64,000 nt of DNA from Cristatella mucedo (GCA_009760855.2 WPIO01000053.1:2789501-2853500); one strand, 5' to 3'. Shown: positions 23,666 to 35,783, counted from the first letter of the stretch. The notes: generated by a model from the letters alone, not told the origin. Program-made: numbers and translations.

Positions 23666-23960
23666 TATTGCTGGCGTGGCCATGCAGGATACCCAGCCGA
23701 TAGATTCAAACATGCAACCTTAACCGACCGGAAACCACTCTACGCAAATACAAAACTCGGCAACCGACCGAAAACGACTCGACTACGACACTCGGCGACT
23801 GACCAATCACGACCAACTTTTCACTCCCTTCTCTACTGCACCACCACTCGGCGCTCATAGGCGACGCTACTCTGTACATATGTGCTATCGGCTATGCCTC
23901 AACTCGACAGCCGACCAAGAGCTGTTCGGCTTCGACTACACCGCCACTATGTCTTGATAG

Positions 23961-24012
23961 GAGACGCATGCCACCACGGAGACGCATGCCACCATGGAGA
24001 CGCATGCCACCA
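23961..24012 (+). repeat. 18-bp minisatellite, three copies
   Basis: GAGACGCATGCCACCAYG is repeated three times in tandem with one difference. It lies just upstream of the truncated LINE. Confidence 0.85.
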
Positions 24013-24061
24013 TGCTCCGCTACTACGCCTCCTACCGCCGGCCCGACCATTGGTCCTGGAA

Positions 24062-25419
24062 CGACATTATCGATCGCCGAGTTCTTCTTTAGCGCCTCTA
24101 ATCTCGCCTGGGCATCACTGGCACTGCTGTGCAATGGTTCAGGTCCTATCCCAGTGGGAGACTTCAGAGTATTGACGTGAAGGGACAAAGATTATCCAAG
24201 GCACCTCTGAAATATAGGGTACCTCAAGGCTTCTTGCTAGGTCCGGTTCTTTTCACGGTTTATACTCTCCCTCTTGCCAAAAAGATTGCCAAGCACAGCC
24301 TAAGCTTCCACTTCTATGCGGATGACACTCAATGATACCTTTGTTTTGACCCCTTCCAGCCTTCGAGCACCTCGAATTCTCTCAACTCCATTGCTGCATG
24401 TGTTGATAACATCAGCACATGGATAGCAGCAAATTTTTAAAAATTTCATTATGATAAAGAATAACTTGCTAGTTATGGGCAAACCAAGTGTGATCCAGAA
24501 ATTTGAAAGGCTAACGCTCAAAATTGGCTCTGCCAGCGTATATCCTGTTGAACCTGCACGAAATCTAGGTGCCGTGTTCCAAAGCGACCTCTCGTTAGAC
24601 GACCACATAGGCTACACTATCTAGTCCACCTACTATCTGCTACATAACATTGCTAAAATTTATGCTTGTTTGGTCAGGGATCTCACACATAAGTTGGTCC
24701 ATGCATTTGTGACATCACGTGCTCACTTCTGTAACGCACTACTTGCTGGCCTACCGGCACGTGCAATAAGGCACTCACAACAGGTGCAAAGCACTGCAGC
24801 CTGGCTTGCCTATGGTGACCGTGGCCGTTGTCACATCACACCACTTCTCCTCAACCTGCAATGGCTACCAGTCAAGCAACGCATCAACTTCAAGATTTTG
24901 TCGCCCACTTTATGTCATTTCATTCTTTGGCTCCAGTCTACCTACCAGATCTACTACCCCACTAGGCTACTCATCAAAACATCCACTTTTTAAAACCTAT
25001 CTATTTATCTGTACCTCGTACAAACCTCTATTTTTGGAGACCGTGGCTTTAGTTCGTACGCTCCTAAAACCTTGAACTCACTTCCGACTCTCGTCATAAC
25101 ATCCGCTGACTTGACCACATTCAAAACGAACTTAAAATGGCACCTATTTAGGACAGCATTCTGTGAGACCTTGTGATTCGTCGTTTATGTGCTTATGCGT
25201 TCTGACACTGGATGCTGCCACTAACCACACCTACATGCTGACCCTGTGCCTGTCACCCCTATCCATGTTATTTTGTTGTTTATCAAGCATGATACCACTC
25301 ACCATTCGATCGCGTTTTCTTTGCAGCAAATGTAAAGCGCCGGCCTAGAAAGAGATTGGGTTCTCTGAGAGCCGCTTGCCATGTGTATTATTATTATTAC
25401 TATTATTATTATTATTGCC
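24062..25419 (+). mobile_element. LINE-1fam copy with RT palm motifs, frame broken
   Basis: It starts within RT at the segment decoding as DIIDR..LL, then LGITGTAVQWFRS (24.1 kb), VPQGFLLGPVLFTVYT (motif B) and FHFYADDTQ (motif C, catalytic Asp pair kept) up to about 24,335. After stops and frameshifts the C-terminal part follows (ARAIRHSQQVQ, LQWLPVKQRI). The 3' UTR and the tail GCAAATGTAAAGCGCCGGCC... with (ATT)n end near 25,419. Endonuclease is absent (5' truncation). It is inactive. Confidence 0.9.
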
Positions 25420-25584
25420 TCAACCGCACTCGGCTACGTTATAACTTGACCAGCCTGACGTTCCTGTTCGTGTATACTTCGCTATATTTGTTTCCTTCTC
25501 TTGTCTGTCGCCTAGAGACTGGGTGGACCCTATATGGGCGTGGCCACACCTACTATACTGTACCACCCTAGCTGGACTCACAAA

Positions 25585-25975
25585 ACTCCGCCCGGCCAAC
25601 TGCGCCGAGTACCACCTCATTAGGCGCTGCAGTCGGACAGGATCGGCTGACTAGCTGGATTTAATTGCAACGGGCCAGCTGTGGTCACTCGACGACAGCT
25701 GACCACCAGCGACGAACTTTCTGTCCGCCCACCGGCCTTTGCCGACGCTGCTACTCTCTGTCTCTCTCCCTCTCGCTCGATCTCTTCTCTTTGCGAGCTC
25801 CGGAGCTGCTCACACGACGGCTGCGACGGCTACACCCGTATGCACGCTCGCTTGCTTACGTTGCCTTCGTACGATACAATGCAGCCGTCTTCATCAGCAC
25901 CTCTACTCGCTTGTGAGAGCGTTATTCTTCATCGCCACCACTTCCCGCCCAAGCCCCTATATTGCAAATCCTTCT
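25585..25975 (-). repeat. R3 repeat copy, reverse orientation
   Basis: The reverse complement of R3: CATTAGGCGCTGCAGTCGGACAGG, CAGCTGTGGTCACTCGACG, a short TCTCTCTCCCTCTCGCTCG core, and CCGTATGCACGCTCGCTTGC with GATACAATGCAGCCGTC. It is the only R3 copy besides those at 19.2 and 15.3 kb in this orientation. Confidence 0.8.
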
Positions 25976-26396
25976 GGGCGCCCGGAAGTTGAAGGCCAGC
26001 CAGTAGCCGAGAAAATGCACGACGAGTGAGTGCCGCCAGCAGCAATGGCCAAAAATAGTCAGCGATTGCGAAAGCCGAATCTGAAATTTTCCTAATCGAG
26101 GCATCTCTTATGGGGATATGGCGAAGGAATAAGAAGCAGCCTTACCAAGCCTCGTACCGGGTGTGGCGGCTGTTGCAATCCGTGCCCGGGCACCAAAGAT
26201 CAGCCCGTAAACTAAGGATCCCAATTAAGGCGGCTAAATAGTAGGATCAAAATGTTCTTGCGATGTTCATAGATATATACATATACCTGGAGCGTGCTCG
26301 CGAAAAAGCCCCCCGAATGAAAAGAGTGAAGGCCTACGATGACTACATACCGGCAGAGGAAAGCTAGGGCTCCGAAGCAGACGATGGCGGCCATTA
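25976..26396. other. Unrecognised spacer
   Basis: I see no repeat of the named families and no recognisable coding motif. Confidence 0.4.
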
Positions 26397-27110
26397 TATC
26401 TAAATCATACGTTATACCGCTCGTAGAGAACTCAATCTCTTTCTAAGCTCTTTACATATGCCGAAGAACAAGCGTAAATTAACGGTAGTGATAGCCTGCT
26501 CAATGACCACAAACGTAACATGTTTAGATGTGACATGCACAGGGTGAGCATGCAAATATGGTGAGTGGCAGCGTGCACGGAATTAGCACACACAAGCACT
26601 CAAATAGCAAATCAAATTAACACACTCAAATTCTGTCACAAATAAATGCATATATAGCTTCTTTTCAAGTGTCGTCTAGTCAGGGGATGTCGAGAATCAG
26701 TCAGAAGTGAGCTCCTGGGTTTGGAAGCATACGAACAAAAGGCGCGGTCTCTTAACAATCACAGGATCGTACGAGGTATAGGTAAACATTAGATTCCAAA
26801 AATAGTAAACGTGAGTGACGGAGCCTTAAATTCGATGCTTTGCCTTCGTGGGAGCCAGTGCAGTTCAGCTAGAAGTGGTTCGATTGGGCAACTGCAACGC
26901 TCACGCCAGACAAGCATAGCGGCCGAGTTTTTCGCCAGCTCAAAGTGCATGATTGCACAGGCCGGTAGACCAACAGGCAGTGAGTTCCAGAAGTCGAGGC
27001 GGATGTCACAAATGTGTAGTTTGATTATATGCAGGCCTGTAAAGCTCCTCTTCAAAACCGCTGGAGAAAAGCTATTGGGAGAATGATCGAGAGGGGCCGG
27101 TGCACAGCCT
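26397..27110 (-). mobile_element. Diverged LINE-1fam 3' half
   Basis: The tail in reverse complement (GAGAACTCAATCTCTTTCTAAG...CTTTACATATGCCG) is followed by the 3' UTR. The minus frame 26789-27139 decodes RLDFWNSLPVGLPACAI, ARLV-like MLVWRERCSCPIEPLLAELHWLP and FKAPSLTF, matching the family C-terminus with many substitutions. It is older than most other copies here. Confidence 0.8.
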
Positions 27111-27260
27111 CTGGCCCGTCTCTGATGTGGCGTGAACACAGAACTGTAACCCGCTGGTGAACAGACGGTGGATTTACCATCAGGATCACCCGGTGTACAG
27201 CTGTGGTCCGCCTCGGATTATACATCAAGGTCGGCCGGTGCACAGCCGTGGTCGAGGAGT
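27093..27260 (+). repeat. Degenerate short repeat
   Basis: CCGGTGYACAGC followed by a TGG-containing context recurs at about 27,099, 27,190 and 27,235. The second and third copies share a longer match (AYCACCCGGTG / GTCGGCCGGTG, then ACAGCYGTGGTC). It is too degenerate to set a clean period. Confidence 0.45.
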
Positions 27261-27424
27261 GGGGGACTTATGGAGGAGAGAGGCGAGGGACGAAGGAAGT
27301 CGTGCTTCCCTGTGCTCCGTGCGTCGTACGTTAAACTAGTGGGGGTCGTCATCGGCAGTCGAGTCTCAGCATGCGTGAACCGAACAAAAAATGCATGAAG
27401 CAATTTACATGTGATATTCCTGCC

Positions 27425-28880
27425 TAAGCAAGCCCGAATTCGAGCAACGTTATGTAGCTGAAAGTACTCGCCATTTGACTGCAGAGGTGCTGGAGTTTGA
27501 AATAAAGCGCTAAAAAAGTTCTCCGAGGGAGCTTTATAAAGTGTATTATTATTGTTATTATTATTATTATTATTAGATCTCGCACGGATTCAACAGGCGA
27601 TATGCTGGGAGAGCCGATTGTGAGCATTACAGTTTCCAATTTTTGAATCTCACTTGGTTTGCCATAACTAGTAGGTTGAACATTTGCAGCTCGCCAGTGA
27701 TACACAAGCGAGACGAGAGATGCTTGAGGAGTGCTTTGCGATCAGTGGAATTGATAGCTGCCAATAGATAAAGCAGAACAAGCACAGATACCCTTCCTAA
27801 GTTTTCACTCCTACGTAGGCCGTTATATCCCGAAGTGATGATGACTCTCAGGAGTAATTAGCTCTAAAACCAGATTGGAACTTACTAGCAAAGGTTTGAA
27901 GTTTCAATATACGAGTTCAGTTGGTCTGCCGAGAATCAGTCCGGTGGCATTGCTAGGAGAGGCAGAAAGACATCGGGCGGAATTGGTCTTGTGTTGCATT
28001 CTGTAGCAATTGCCTGATTACAGCCTTTTGAAAGGTGCTGGGAAATGACCTGGTGATGATGACATATTTTTGATGTTATTTATGCAGGCAGAAGCAGATA
28101 AATGCATCGTGTAAGCAGGATAGCGGGATAGGTTCCAAAGAACTAGTTGTCTTCTTTGATTGAGGTATAAACTTCAGGATGAGGTCACAAGTGGCCTCTT
28201 TGAATGTAGACAATGAGGTGCTGCATAGAATGGAGGGACACGATTCCAGGTAGGAAGCTGGAATCCTAGGGGCGTACTCCTTAAGCTTTCCTCACTTCTT
28301 GACAAAGAAGCTAGCAAAGCAATTAGGTAGATCATAACAAGGATCATTAGGTAAGGAGCTAGCCTGAGAGAAGTTAGGGAGATGGTTGATCGTAGACACC
28401 AGCATTTTTGAATTGTACATCTTCAATTCAACAACGTTTTTTCATCGAAGTTAGACTTGGCCGGTGCAAGGGTCGATTGGTACGATCTACAGTAGTCCTC
28501 GTATGCCAGGTGTATCAAGTCTGAGTGTCGATGGACACTCAGACCTGATCTCGTGACGCTTTTTCTAGCTTTCGCTTGGTAGAACTAGCTAGTCTAATGT
28601 CTGCAGTAAACCGCAGGCCTTCTGGCGAGGGTGCACAGTGCGCTTAGTCAGAATTGCAAACTCGTCGAGCATGTCAGGTAGTGTCGTGAGTCTTGAGGTG
28701 TCGCAATTCGCACGTGATTGTAGGTGTGGAGCAGGGCACACGACAGTACGTCGTTGCCTCACAACTATAGTAAAGCTCGTACGATCTAATCGGAACGATG
28801 CGCCCGATGTCGCGGGAGTGCACTCGCTGTACGAGTAAGCGCCCGAGCAGCGGAGGAGGCCAACTTGCTGTCGCGGCATT
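27425..28880 (-). mobile_element. Old LINE-1fam copy: EN-RT linker and RT start, within P0
   Basis: On the minus strand the segment 28589-28879 decodes RQRRTVVCPAPHLQSR...LTTLPDML, the linker after the endonuclease. Lower coordinates give the RT N-terminal region, and at 27.6-27.7 kb YGKPSEIQKLE...IGSPSISPVES. Stops and indels are frequent. The same section occurs at 43.8-44.8 kb (+) and 54.1-55.1 kb (-), which is how I place it in the P segmental repeat. Confidence 0.8.
27477..27577 (+). mobile_element. Tail-only LINE insertion in an older LINE
   Basis: AAATAAAGCGCTAAAAAAG, then TTCTCCGAGGGAGCTTTATAAAGTG and (ATT)n, lie in plus orientation inside the minus-strand LINE, between its SPVESVRD and its LHN-like segment. 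It is only about 100 bp, so either an extreme 5' truncation or a SINE-like derivative using the LINE tail. Confidence 0.75.
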
Positions 28881-29260
28881 TCCAGAGAACCTCGTAAAGA
28901 AGATACCTGGAGAAAAATCAGAGCTTAAACTTCAACGAGTCGGCGTCGCACAACTAATAATATTTCCAAGCAACGTGACAGCGTATGCAAAGTGGCTAGG
29001 CAGAAATAAATTAATCTGCGGCTCCATGCCAATGCATGATTATAAGTACAGTCAACCCCAGCTTAAGAAATTGATGGCAACCGGAAAACCTGTTGTAAGT
29101 CAAATTTTCGTTCAAATTTTTGTTAAATCAAATTTTTCAAACAGTCGAGAATTGTATAGGATGTGGCTAGTTGATTGCTGCGGTATTCCTAGTGTTTTCG
29201 TCATTAGCGTTTACGGCCTCGTTATTCGCGTTGTAGCCAGTTTCAGTCTTGGTTATTGCC

Positions 29261-30378
29261 GCTGACACCAGTTAATGTCCCTCCAGAGTTTGTGGAGCGC
29301 TTCTGCTTCTGTTCATGGATCGCTGGGATTTATTGATATATGCGATTTAGCAGGCAGCCATCCCCACATAAGAGACATGTACCCCCACCAACAAATACGT
29401 GACACCACACAACACGCACAATAAACAGCCATAATTAATGATGGTGAGTAGCGGCCTTCAGATACAGGGGAGTTGGAACCAAAACGCGGTCGCAAGGTAG
29501 CGGGCCAGCCAGCGTCCACGAGAAAATACGCGCGTTCAAGCTCGCCGCAGTGTTTTCGTGCGCCGTCGCGTGTGTGTCATTTGCATTAATATTCAGGATA
29601 GCATTCATCATTTACAATGCATAACTGTCAGAAACCGCTCCATCCTAGCGGTTCGAGGCGTCGCCATATTCACTTACCGCATGCGCGGCTTTGAAATTTC
29701 TTTTTGGATACATATTGAGTTTCAAAATTGTTTTGCGTTAACTTGGCCGAGTTCGAACCCCTGCATTTTTGCGAGTGAAACGACATTAAGTCAGGGCTGC
29801 ATGCATTTTTTATTGGCTTTCGCCGGCTGAACGCTGTTGTGAGCCTAAGGATGCTGATGCAGAGCGTGACGTATGAGCTGAGCTTCTCATTTTGACTTAC
29901 GTTCAGCCTTCATCCTATCTTTATCGTTATCTAGCCCAGTACTCAGTACTTACGCTTGCTTCGACGGACACTTTTAAGGAAAGCCGCGGTCGTTTGATTT
30001 CGGTCAATACAGGGTAAAGAAAGACAAACTGTCGAAATCGCAACAAAGCGATCACTTTTCGTTATTAAAAAAATCTAAACACAGTGCAATTTTTTTCGTG
30101 TAGGTCCTTGTAGATAAGCAAATATCCAGCAAACTGCATGGTACATTAAGTCACTAGTAGACGCAGGGGCTGGAGATATTTCGTGCTTTACCCGTAGCCA
30201 GTGGTAGTAGTTATAAGTTGTGAGTACAAAGATAGTGCTAAGCGAGCTAAGCCGTCTCCTACCGCGCCGTATCTTTAGCCTGGCGTCTGCACAGGTGCGA
30301 CTATGCTTCCGGGAGTGGCGTGATGGGGTGCGTGCTCGAGTGCGAACCGCTTACCGGCAAGTCACCAGCTGGCCCAGT
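29261..30378. other. P0-specific sequence, unrecognised
   Basis: It holds a 68-codon minus frame (29313-29519) and a 90-codon plus frame (29558-29830), neither recognised. No repeat match inside the window was noticed. Confidence 0.35.
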
Positions 30379-30412
<34 letters not shown>

Positions 30413-30620
30413 TTGCACTTGATAAAGCGCCCTCAGAGAACTTAATCTCTTTCTAGGCACTTTACATTTGCTGCAAAGTGATATGCAATAGAATAGTAAG
30501 TAAAATCATGCTTGAAAAACAAACAAAATAAATAATATGGTTAGGGGTTACATGCACAGGGTCAGCATGCAAATGTGGTTAGTGGCAGCATGCACAGTGT
30601 CAGCACGCATAAGCACAGTT
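30379..30620 (-). mobile_element. LINE-1fam 3' UTR and tail
   Basis: (ATT)n, the tail motif and about 160 bp of 3' UTR in reverse complement (GGTTAGGGGTTACATGCACAGGG, CAGCATGCAAATGTGGTTAG). It is truncated before the coding region. Confidence 0.9.
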
Positions 30621-31433
30621 CTTAGTGCTGGCTAGGTTCGGTTGGCTGGGACAGGACGGCTGTAATGCGGTAAGGGTCACCGGCTAGGCCAGAGTCTGAC
30701 CTTTGGCATGTGCGGTGGCGAGGGGTCATCGCGGCTCTTGGGCAGGAGAAGTTGGCCGAGTAAGTCGTAGTGTTGGAGACTCCCGGTCTCGCCGAGTTAT
30801 GCACCGTGATGGTTGCAGGCGTGCTCCGGCGATGCGGCCACGCATGCAAGGCAACGTGTGCCCAAGGCCCGAGCGGAGCTGGCTAGCCCGCTTGTAGTTG
30901 TGACTCGTATAATCCGTCGCGTTCCAAGAGTATCCTGGTCGTGGCCCCCCCCGTGAGTTGGCGTCTTTCGGCGGAAGCTCTCAACTGTGGTAGACGTCGA
31001 CTCCGACTGGTCAAGCAGCTACTCAGCTAGCCGGATCTTTTACGGCGACGGTCGTACTATGGGAACGGAGTCGGTCCAACGGCGGGACTGCGGAAGCCGA
31101 CTGACCAACTAACACTTTTGTTTGCGCTTGCTTCGTCGTCTTGCGCCCCTGTAGTTTACCTTGATAGAACCTTCCTCTGTAAACTTCCTTAGTTTCCCGG
31201 TTTTTGTTGGCGCGTGCGTAATTATGAAGAGGTTTAACCTGACGGCCGCTCGTCTTACCCAAGCTCAGCGGCATGGCGAGAGGCAGCATGGCCGGAGTAT
31301 GGATGGGAGTTTGGCGGAAAATAGCCTCTAATCCCTGGAACTCGGCTACAGTGCTACTTAGGGCACCGGTTGTGGGTTCTTACCATTTTGGCACCGACAC
31401 TACAGCTGCTGCAGCCGTTTTATTTTTGCACCA
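30621..31433. other. GC-rich unrecognised stretch
   Basis: Short frames only (for example 31023-31289 -, rich in Lys/Arg), with no recognisable domain or repeat. Confidence 0.4.
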
Positions 31434-31505
31434 GCATGCACTGAGAGCCTAGAGTGTGATTAAGTTCTCTTAGGGTGCTATACAAATGTTTTAGAATTAT
31501 TGTTT
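31434..31505 (+). mobile_element. Degenerate LINE tail fragment
   Basis: GAGAGCCTAGAGTGTGATTAAGTTCTCTTAGGG, then TGCTATACAAATG, resembles the family tail with several changes. About 70 bp. Confidence 0.5.
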
Positions 31506-32334
31506 CTGGTAAGCTTGGTTTCTAATTTATTCCTCTCCGATTCCTTGCTGTCCGTCGTACCCCGTCGTACGCTTCGCTATTGCTTGGCAAGATATGTAAA
31601 CGCGAGGGAATTGCTCGTCCCCGGGTTCTCTACCGTTGGACTGTGCAATGCAGTGCTGCAGTGCGGTTAAAATACAAGCGGCCACAACCGAGTGCCGAAA
31701 GCGACGGTTTATTGTTGGCCTGTTAGCATGTGGTTACGAGCCGGCGAAATCGTTGCTTTACTCGGCGCGAACCGAACCGATGAAGTTAACTGGGTGAACT
31801 CCCGAAGCCCGCGTATATTAAACTACCCCATGGGTGCATCGCTAGCGATGGTCCTGAATCCGAAAGCGGACTGCTACAGCACCTCAAGATACGAGCAGCT
31901 AACGGAGTAGCTGGCAGAACACAACTGCGAAGTCTTGTGTCAGTGTCAGCTCTCATCAAGTGGGTCACCAGGATTTCACGAGTGTAATCAATTTGTTTTA
32001 GAAATAAAGATATGTTGCTAAGGTAACCTTTTCCTGTAGAAAACCTGAGGCAGGGTTGAGCAGAGCAGACCATTCCTCGCGCAGCGTCAGCAGGAACTTT
32101 GCCGATAGTAAATCGATGGTGCACCATAAACCGCTTATTCATCTTTACACACGCCGACAACTTCGACGGGAAAGACTTATTTGCATGAATTTAGTGCAAA
32201 CCTGCTTTCTACGGTCCGTCAGTAGAGATATTTTGGCTGCATGATAAACGAGTGGTCAAAAGAGAGTGGATAACATAACTGAATATTTCGAATGCAAAAA
32301 TGGGAGCTGTGAGAGACGCATACGCCGTAGGATT

Positions 32335-32500
32335 ACGGGCCGTTATAGCCCAGTAGGCGAAACGCTCGCTCTTCAAAACTGAAATCGTGAGCGATCGAAT
32401 CCTGCCTTGAGCGATCGAATATTGCTAAATGCAGGAAGAGATTGTGATAGCCGTTAAAGCTCTTCTGCAGCTATACAAATAAGACTGTTGAATAGGCTGC
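32335..32500 (+). mobile_element. tRNA-derived SINE copy with Pol III A and B boxes (in P0)
   Basis: The A box TAGCCCAGTAGG (32,347-32,358) fits TRGCNNAGYNGG exactly, and the B box GATCGAATC (32,393-32,401) fits GWTCRANNC exactly. The 46-bp start-to-start spacing is within tRNA range. The body ends CTCTTCTGCAGCTATACAAATAAG. Related copies at 40.2 (-) and 58.7 kb (+) share this 3' part. It is a SINE rather than a tRNA gene because no cloverleaf is apparent and it recurs with a non-tRNA body. Confidence 0.75.
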
Positions 32501-32719
32501 TCTTTAAGATGCTAATTTAGTCCGCGGGGTCACGCCTGCGTCATCGAGCGGCGGAATACTCGCCAGAGTCTCTGCTTTCACCGAAGTCGGAGAAGAGATT
32601 CTGGCGAGCACTATTCTGCAATCTGTATTCGAGTATTCTGCGAAGCTACCGCCTAATGTTATAAGTGCAATTTGAAAAGTTTTACAGTGATTGAAATTCA
32701 AAAAGTAAAGTGGGTATTC

Positions 32720-33680
32720 TATATCAAACTAGCAAATTTCGTACAACTGCAGTTTTGATTCTAATTTACAGACATCGGTGTGCGAAGTTTTACCCAATCA
32801 ATTGCATGAGATTGCACTTATGCGTTCTCACGCTTTGCACTCCGACGGTCCGGCTCCAATTGCAGATCCTTCATAGCAATGCCAGATCCTTTATAGCAGT
32901 AAAGCTGCTGTTTCATCCAAAAAATGTCGCACAACCGTGGTTTTAATTCCTAATAACAGAAAACTACTCACCCAGCTTACCGCGCAACAATTTCCCACTG
33001 CGGTGCAGCTGTCATTTGTACGATCAGCTTTGTGCTACATTGCTTCTGATTCCATGTTACAAACACAGTGTTCAGGGTTTACGCGAAAAATGCTTTGTGC
33101 ACTTGCTCATGAGCATACTCGCGCAATGGCCTCCACTGGCTTACGGACCACCGTGCAATTTCCAACTGCAATACAGCTGCAATATTTATTATGGTCATGG
33201 TCGTCGCAAAATTGTGATTATGAATCCGCAGCATACAAAGCAGCGTATTTTGGGTTTTCAAGCCTACTTTTATTGCATAGTGATTGGACATTCGTATGCA
33301 ATGGTCTCCAAAGGCCGGGACCAGCCAGCCTCTTTGAATATTAAAACTGTGTAACAGCTGAAATTTTTGCAATACTTGTTTCTCAGCTGTGATTTCACTA
33401 CCACTTATAGAAAATCATTTTCCGGGTTGGCAATCTAAAGTTCACATTTGCGTTTTTATGCTATGGTCTCGAATGGCCAGGGCCAGCCAGCCACCCTAAA
33501 TATTAAAACTGCAATATGGCTACCATTTCCGCAATAAGTGTTGTATAATTGTGGTTTTGATTACAGCATTTTAGAAAAAAAGTGTTTGGGGTTGGCATAC
33601 ACAATTACATGACATTTTGCCCGCGTGGTCATACGCTAGAACCTCCAAAGGCCCGCGCCGTAAGAGGCCGTAGCAATATA
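32720..33680 (+). repeat. Degenerate tandem subrepeats in P0 (period very roughly 190 bp)
   Basis: Recurring elements in order: AACTGCARTRCAGCTG-type, GTGGTTTTAATTCC, AGAAAA followed by TGTTYRGGGTT, then a CGCATG/CATRCG segment and ATGGYCTCCAAWGGCC...GRCCAGCCAGCC. At least four imperfect rounds lie here, and matching series occur at 38.76-39.60 and 59.30-60.23 kb. Confidence 0.6.
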
Positions 33681-33896
33681 ACGCGTTAGCACGATCTTAT
33701 ACAATCTGATGGGTAAACCCGGAACATTTTTTCATAATAAGTAATGAATATCGCTGGTTCACGTCGCCTATCGCTGGAATATTAGCTACTTCGCAGTTCA
33801 AAAATGCTGAGCGGGCTCGGCTATTAAAGATCATTGCAAGAGAAGGGTCATGGACAATAGCATGAAATTTGGTTGGTAAAGCAGGAACACGGTTTT

Positions 33897-34198
<302 letters not shown>

Positions 34199-35356
34199 TA
34201 CCTTTGCTTTGATCCCTCCCAGCCTTCGAGCACCTCAAATTCTCTAAACTCACTCGCTGCATGCATTGATGACATCCGCACATGGATGGCAGCAAATTTT
34301 CTAAAACTAAACGATGATAAAACTGACTTACTAGTTATGGGGAAACCCATTGTGATTCAGAAATTGGAAAGGCTGACGCTCAAAATTGGCTCTGCCAGCA
34401 TATCTCCAGTTGAATCAGCTCGAAATCTAGCTGTCATGTTCCAAAGCGACCTCTCGTTAGACAACCATATCAGCTCCACAGTCATATCCACCTATTTTCA
34501 GCTTCATGATATTGCTAAAATTCGGGCTTGTTTAGATAAGGATACCACATCTAAGTTGGTCCATGCATTCGTGACATCTCGTCTCGACTTCTGCAACTCA
34601 CTGCTTACTGGCCTACCAGCATGTGCGATCAGGCGATTGCAGCTGGTGCAAAACTACGCAGCTAGGCTTGTCTGTCGTGAGCGTCGCAGTTGCCACATTA
34701 CTCCACTTCTCACCGACCTGCACTGGCTACCAGTCAAGCAACGGATTGACTTCAAGGTTTTGTCGCTCACTTTTAGGTCCCTTCATTCGATGGCTCCAGC
34801 CTATCTCTCCGACATACTCCCTCATCAGGCTAAGCATCGTACCACCCGCTTTTCGGAATCCAACAGTCTAGAAATACCTCGTACAGACCTCAAATCCTTT
34901 GGAGACCGTGCATTTAGTTCGTATGCTCCCAAAGCCTGGAACTCCCTCCCGACCTGCGTCAGAACATCCCCTGACCTGACCACATTTAAAAGGAACTTAA
35001 AAACACACCTATTTAGGACAGCATTTAATGGTCCCCTATGATTCGTCCTTGTATCTCCGTCAGTAACTCCACAAAGTCATAAAGACCATGTGGGTGTTAC
35101 GCAGGAGAGTTTTGTATAGCGCACTCACAGCCCCAGCGGCTTTCGGTATTTTATGCGTGCTGACACTGTGCATGCTGCCACTAACCACATTTGCATGCTG
35201 ACCCTGTGCATATCACCCCTAACCATGTTATTCACTTGTTTATTTTTCAAGCATGATTTTACTTACCATTTAATTGCATTTTCCTTTGCAGCAAATGTAA
35301 AGTGCCTAGAAAGATATTAAGTTCTCCGAGGGAGCTTTATCAAGTGAATTATTATT

Positions 35357-35365
<9 letters not shown>
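34199..35365 (+). mobile_element. LINE-1fam copy with the longest intact C-terminal frame
   Basis: The frame is open from the LINE boundary (34,202, LCFDPSQP, just after where YADD would lie) through WMAANF at 34,286 to the stop at 35,041, about 280 codons. It encodes the family C-terminus: SARNLAVMFQSDLSLD, TSRLDFCNSLL, LHWLPVKQRI, LKTHLFRTAF. The endonuclease and the RT catalytic core are missing. The 3' UTR is interrupted at 35,052-35,148 by LINE-2fam. The (ATT)n tail runs into a (TA)(GA) microsatellite. Confidence 0.92.
35052..35148 (-). mobile_element. LINE-2fam 3' fragment nested in the LINE-1fam 3' UTR
   Basis: GTATCTCCGTCAGTAACTCC ... CAGCGGCTTTCGGTA breaks the host LINE between ATTCGTCCTT and ATGCGTGCTGACACTGTG, which are almost adjacent in other copies (TTCATGTGCTTATGCGTG). 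About 97 bp, minus orientation. Confidence 0.85.

Positions 35366-35783
<418 letters not shown>

Larger units (their letters stand above)
27590..33790 (+). repeat. P0, oldest copy of the P segmental repeat (interrupted)
   Basis: Two blocks, about 27.6-29.26 and 31.52-33.79 kb, match P2 (54.09-55.38 and about 56.4-59.6 kb) in the same order and strand. Landmarks include AGAACCTCGTRAAGA (28,890 vs 55,131), CGTACGCTTCGCTATTGCTT (31,569 vs 56,449), and TTTACACACGCCGACWWCTTCGACGGGAAAGACTTATTTG (32,145 vs 57,720). The middle, 29.26-31.5 kb, is not shared. P0 is more diverged than P1 and P2 are from each other. Confidence 0.7.

Noticed and set aside
29313-29519. 68-codon minus-strand frame with several Trp and Cys residues
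   Set aside because: No recognisable domain, no homologous frame in other P copies; likely chance.
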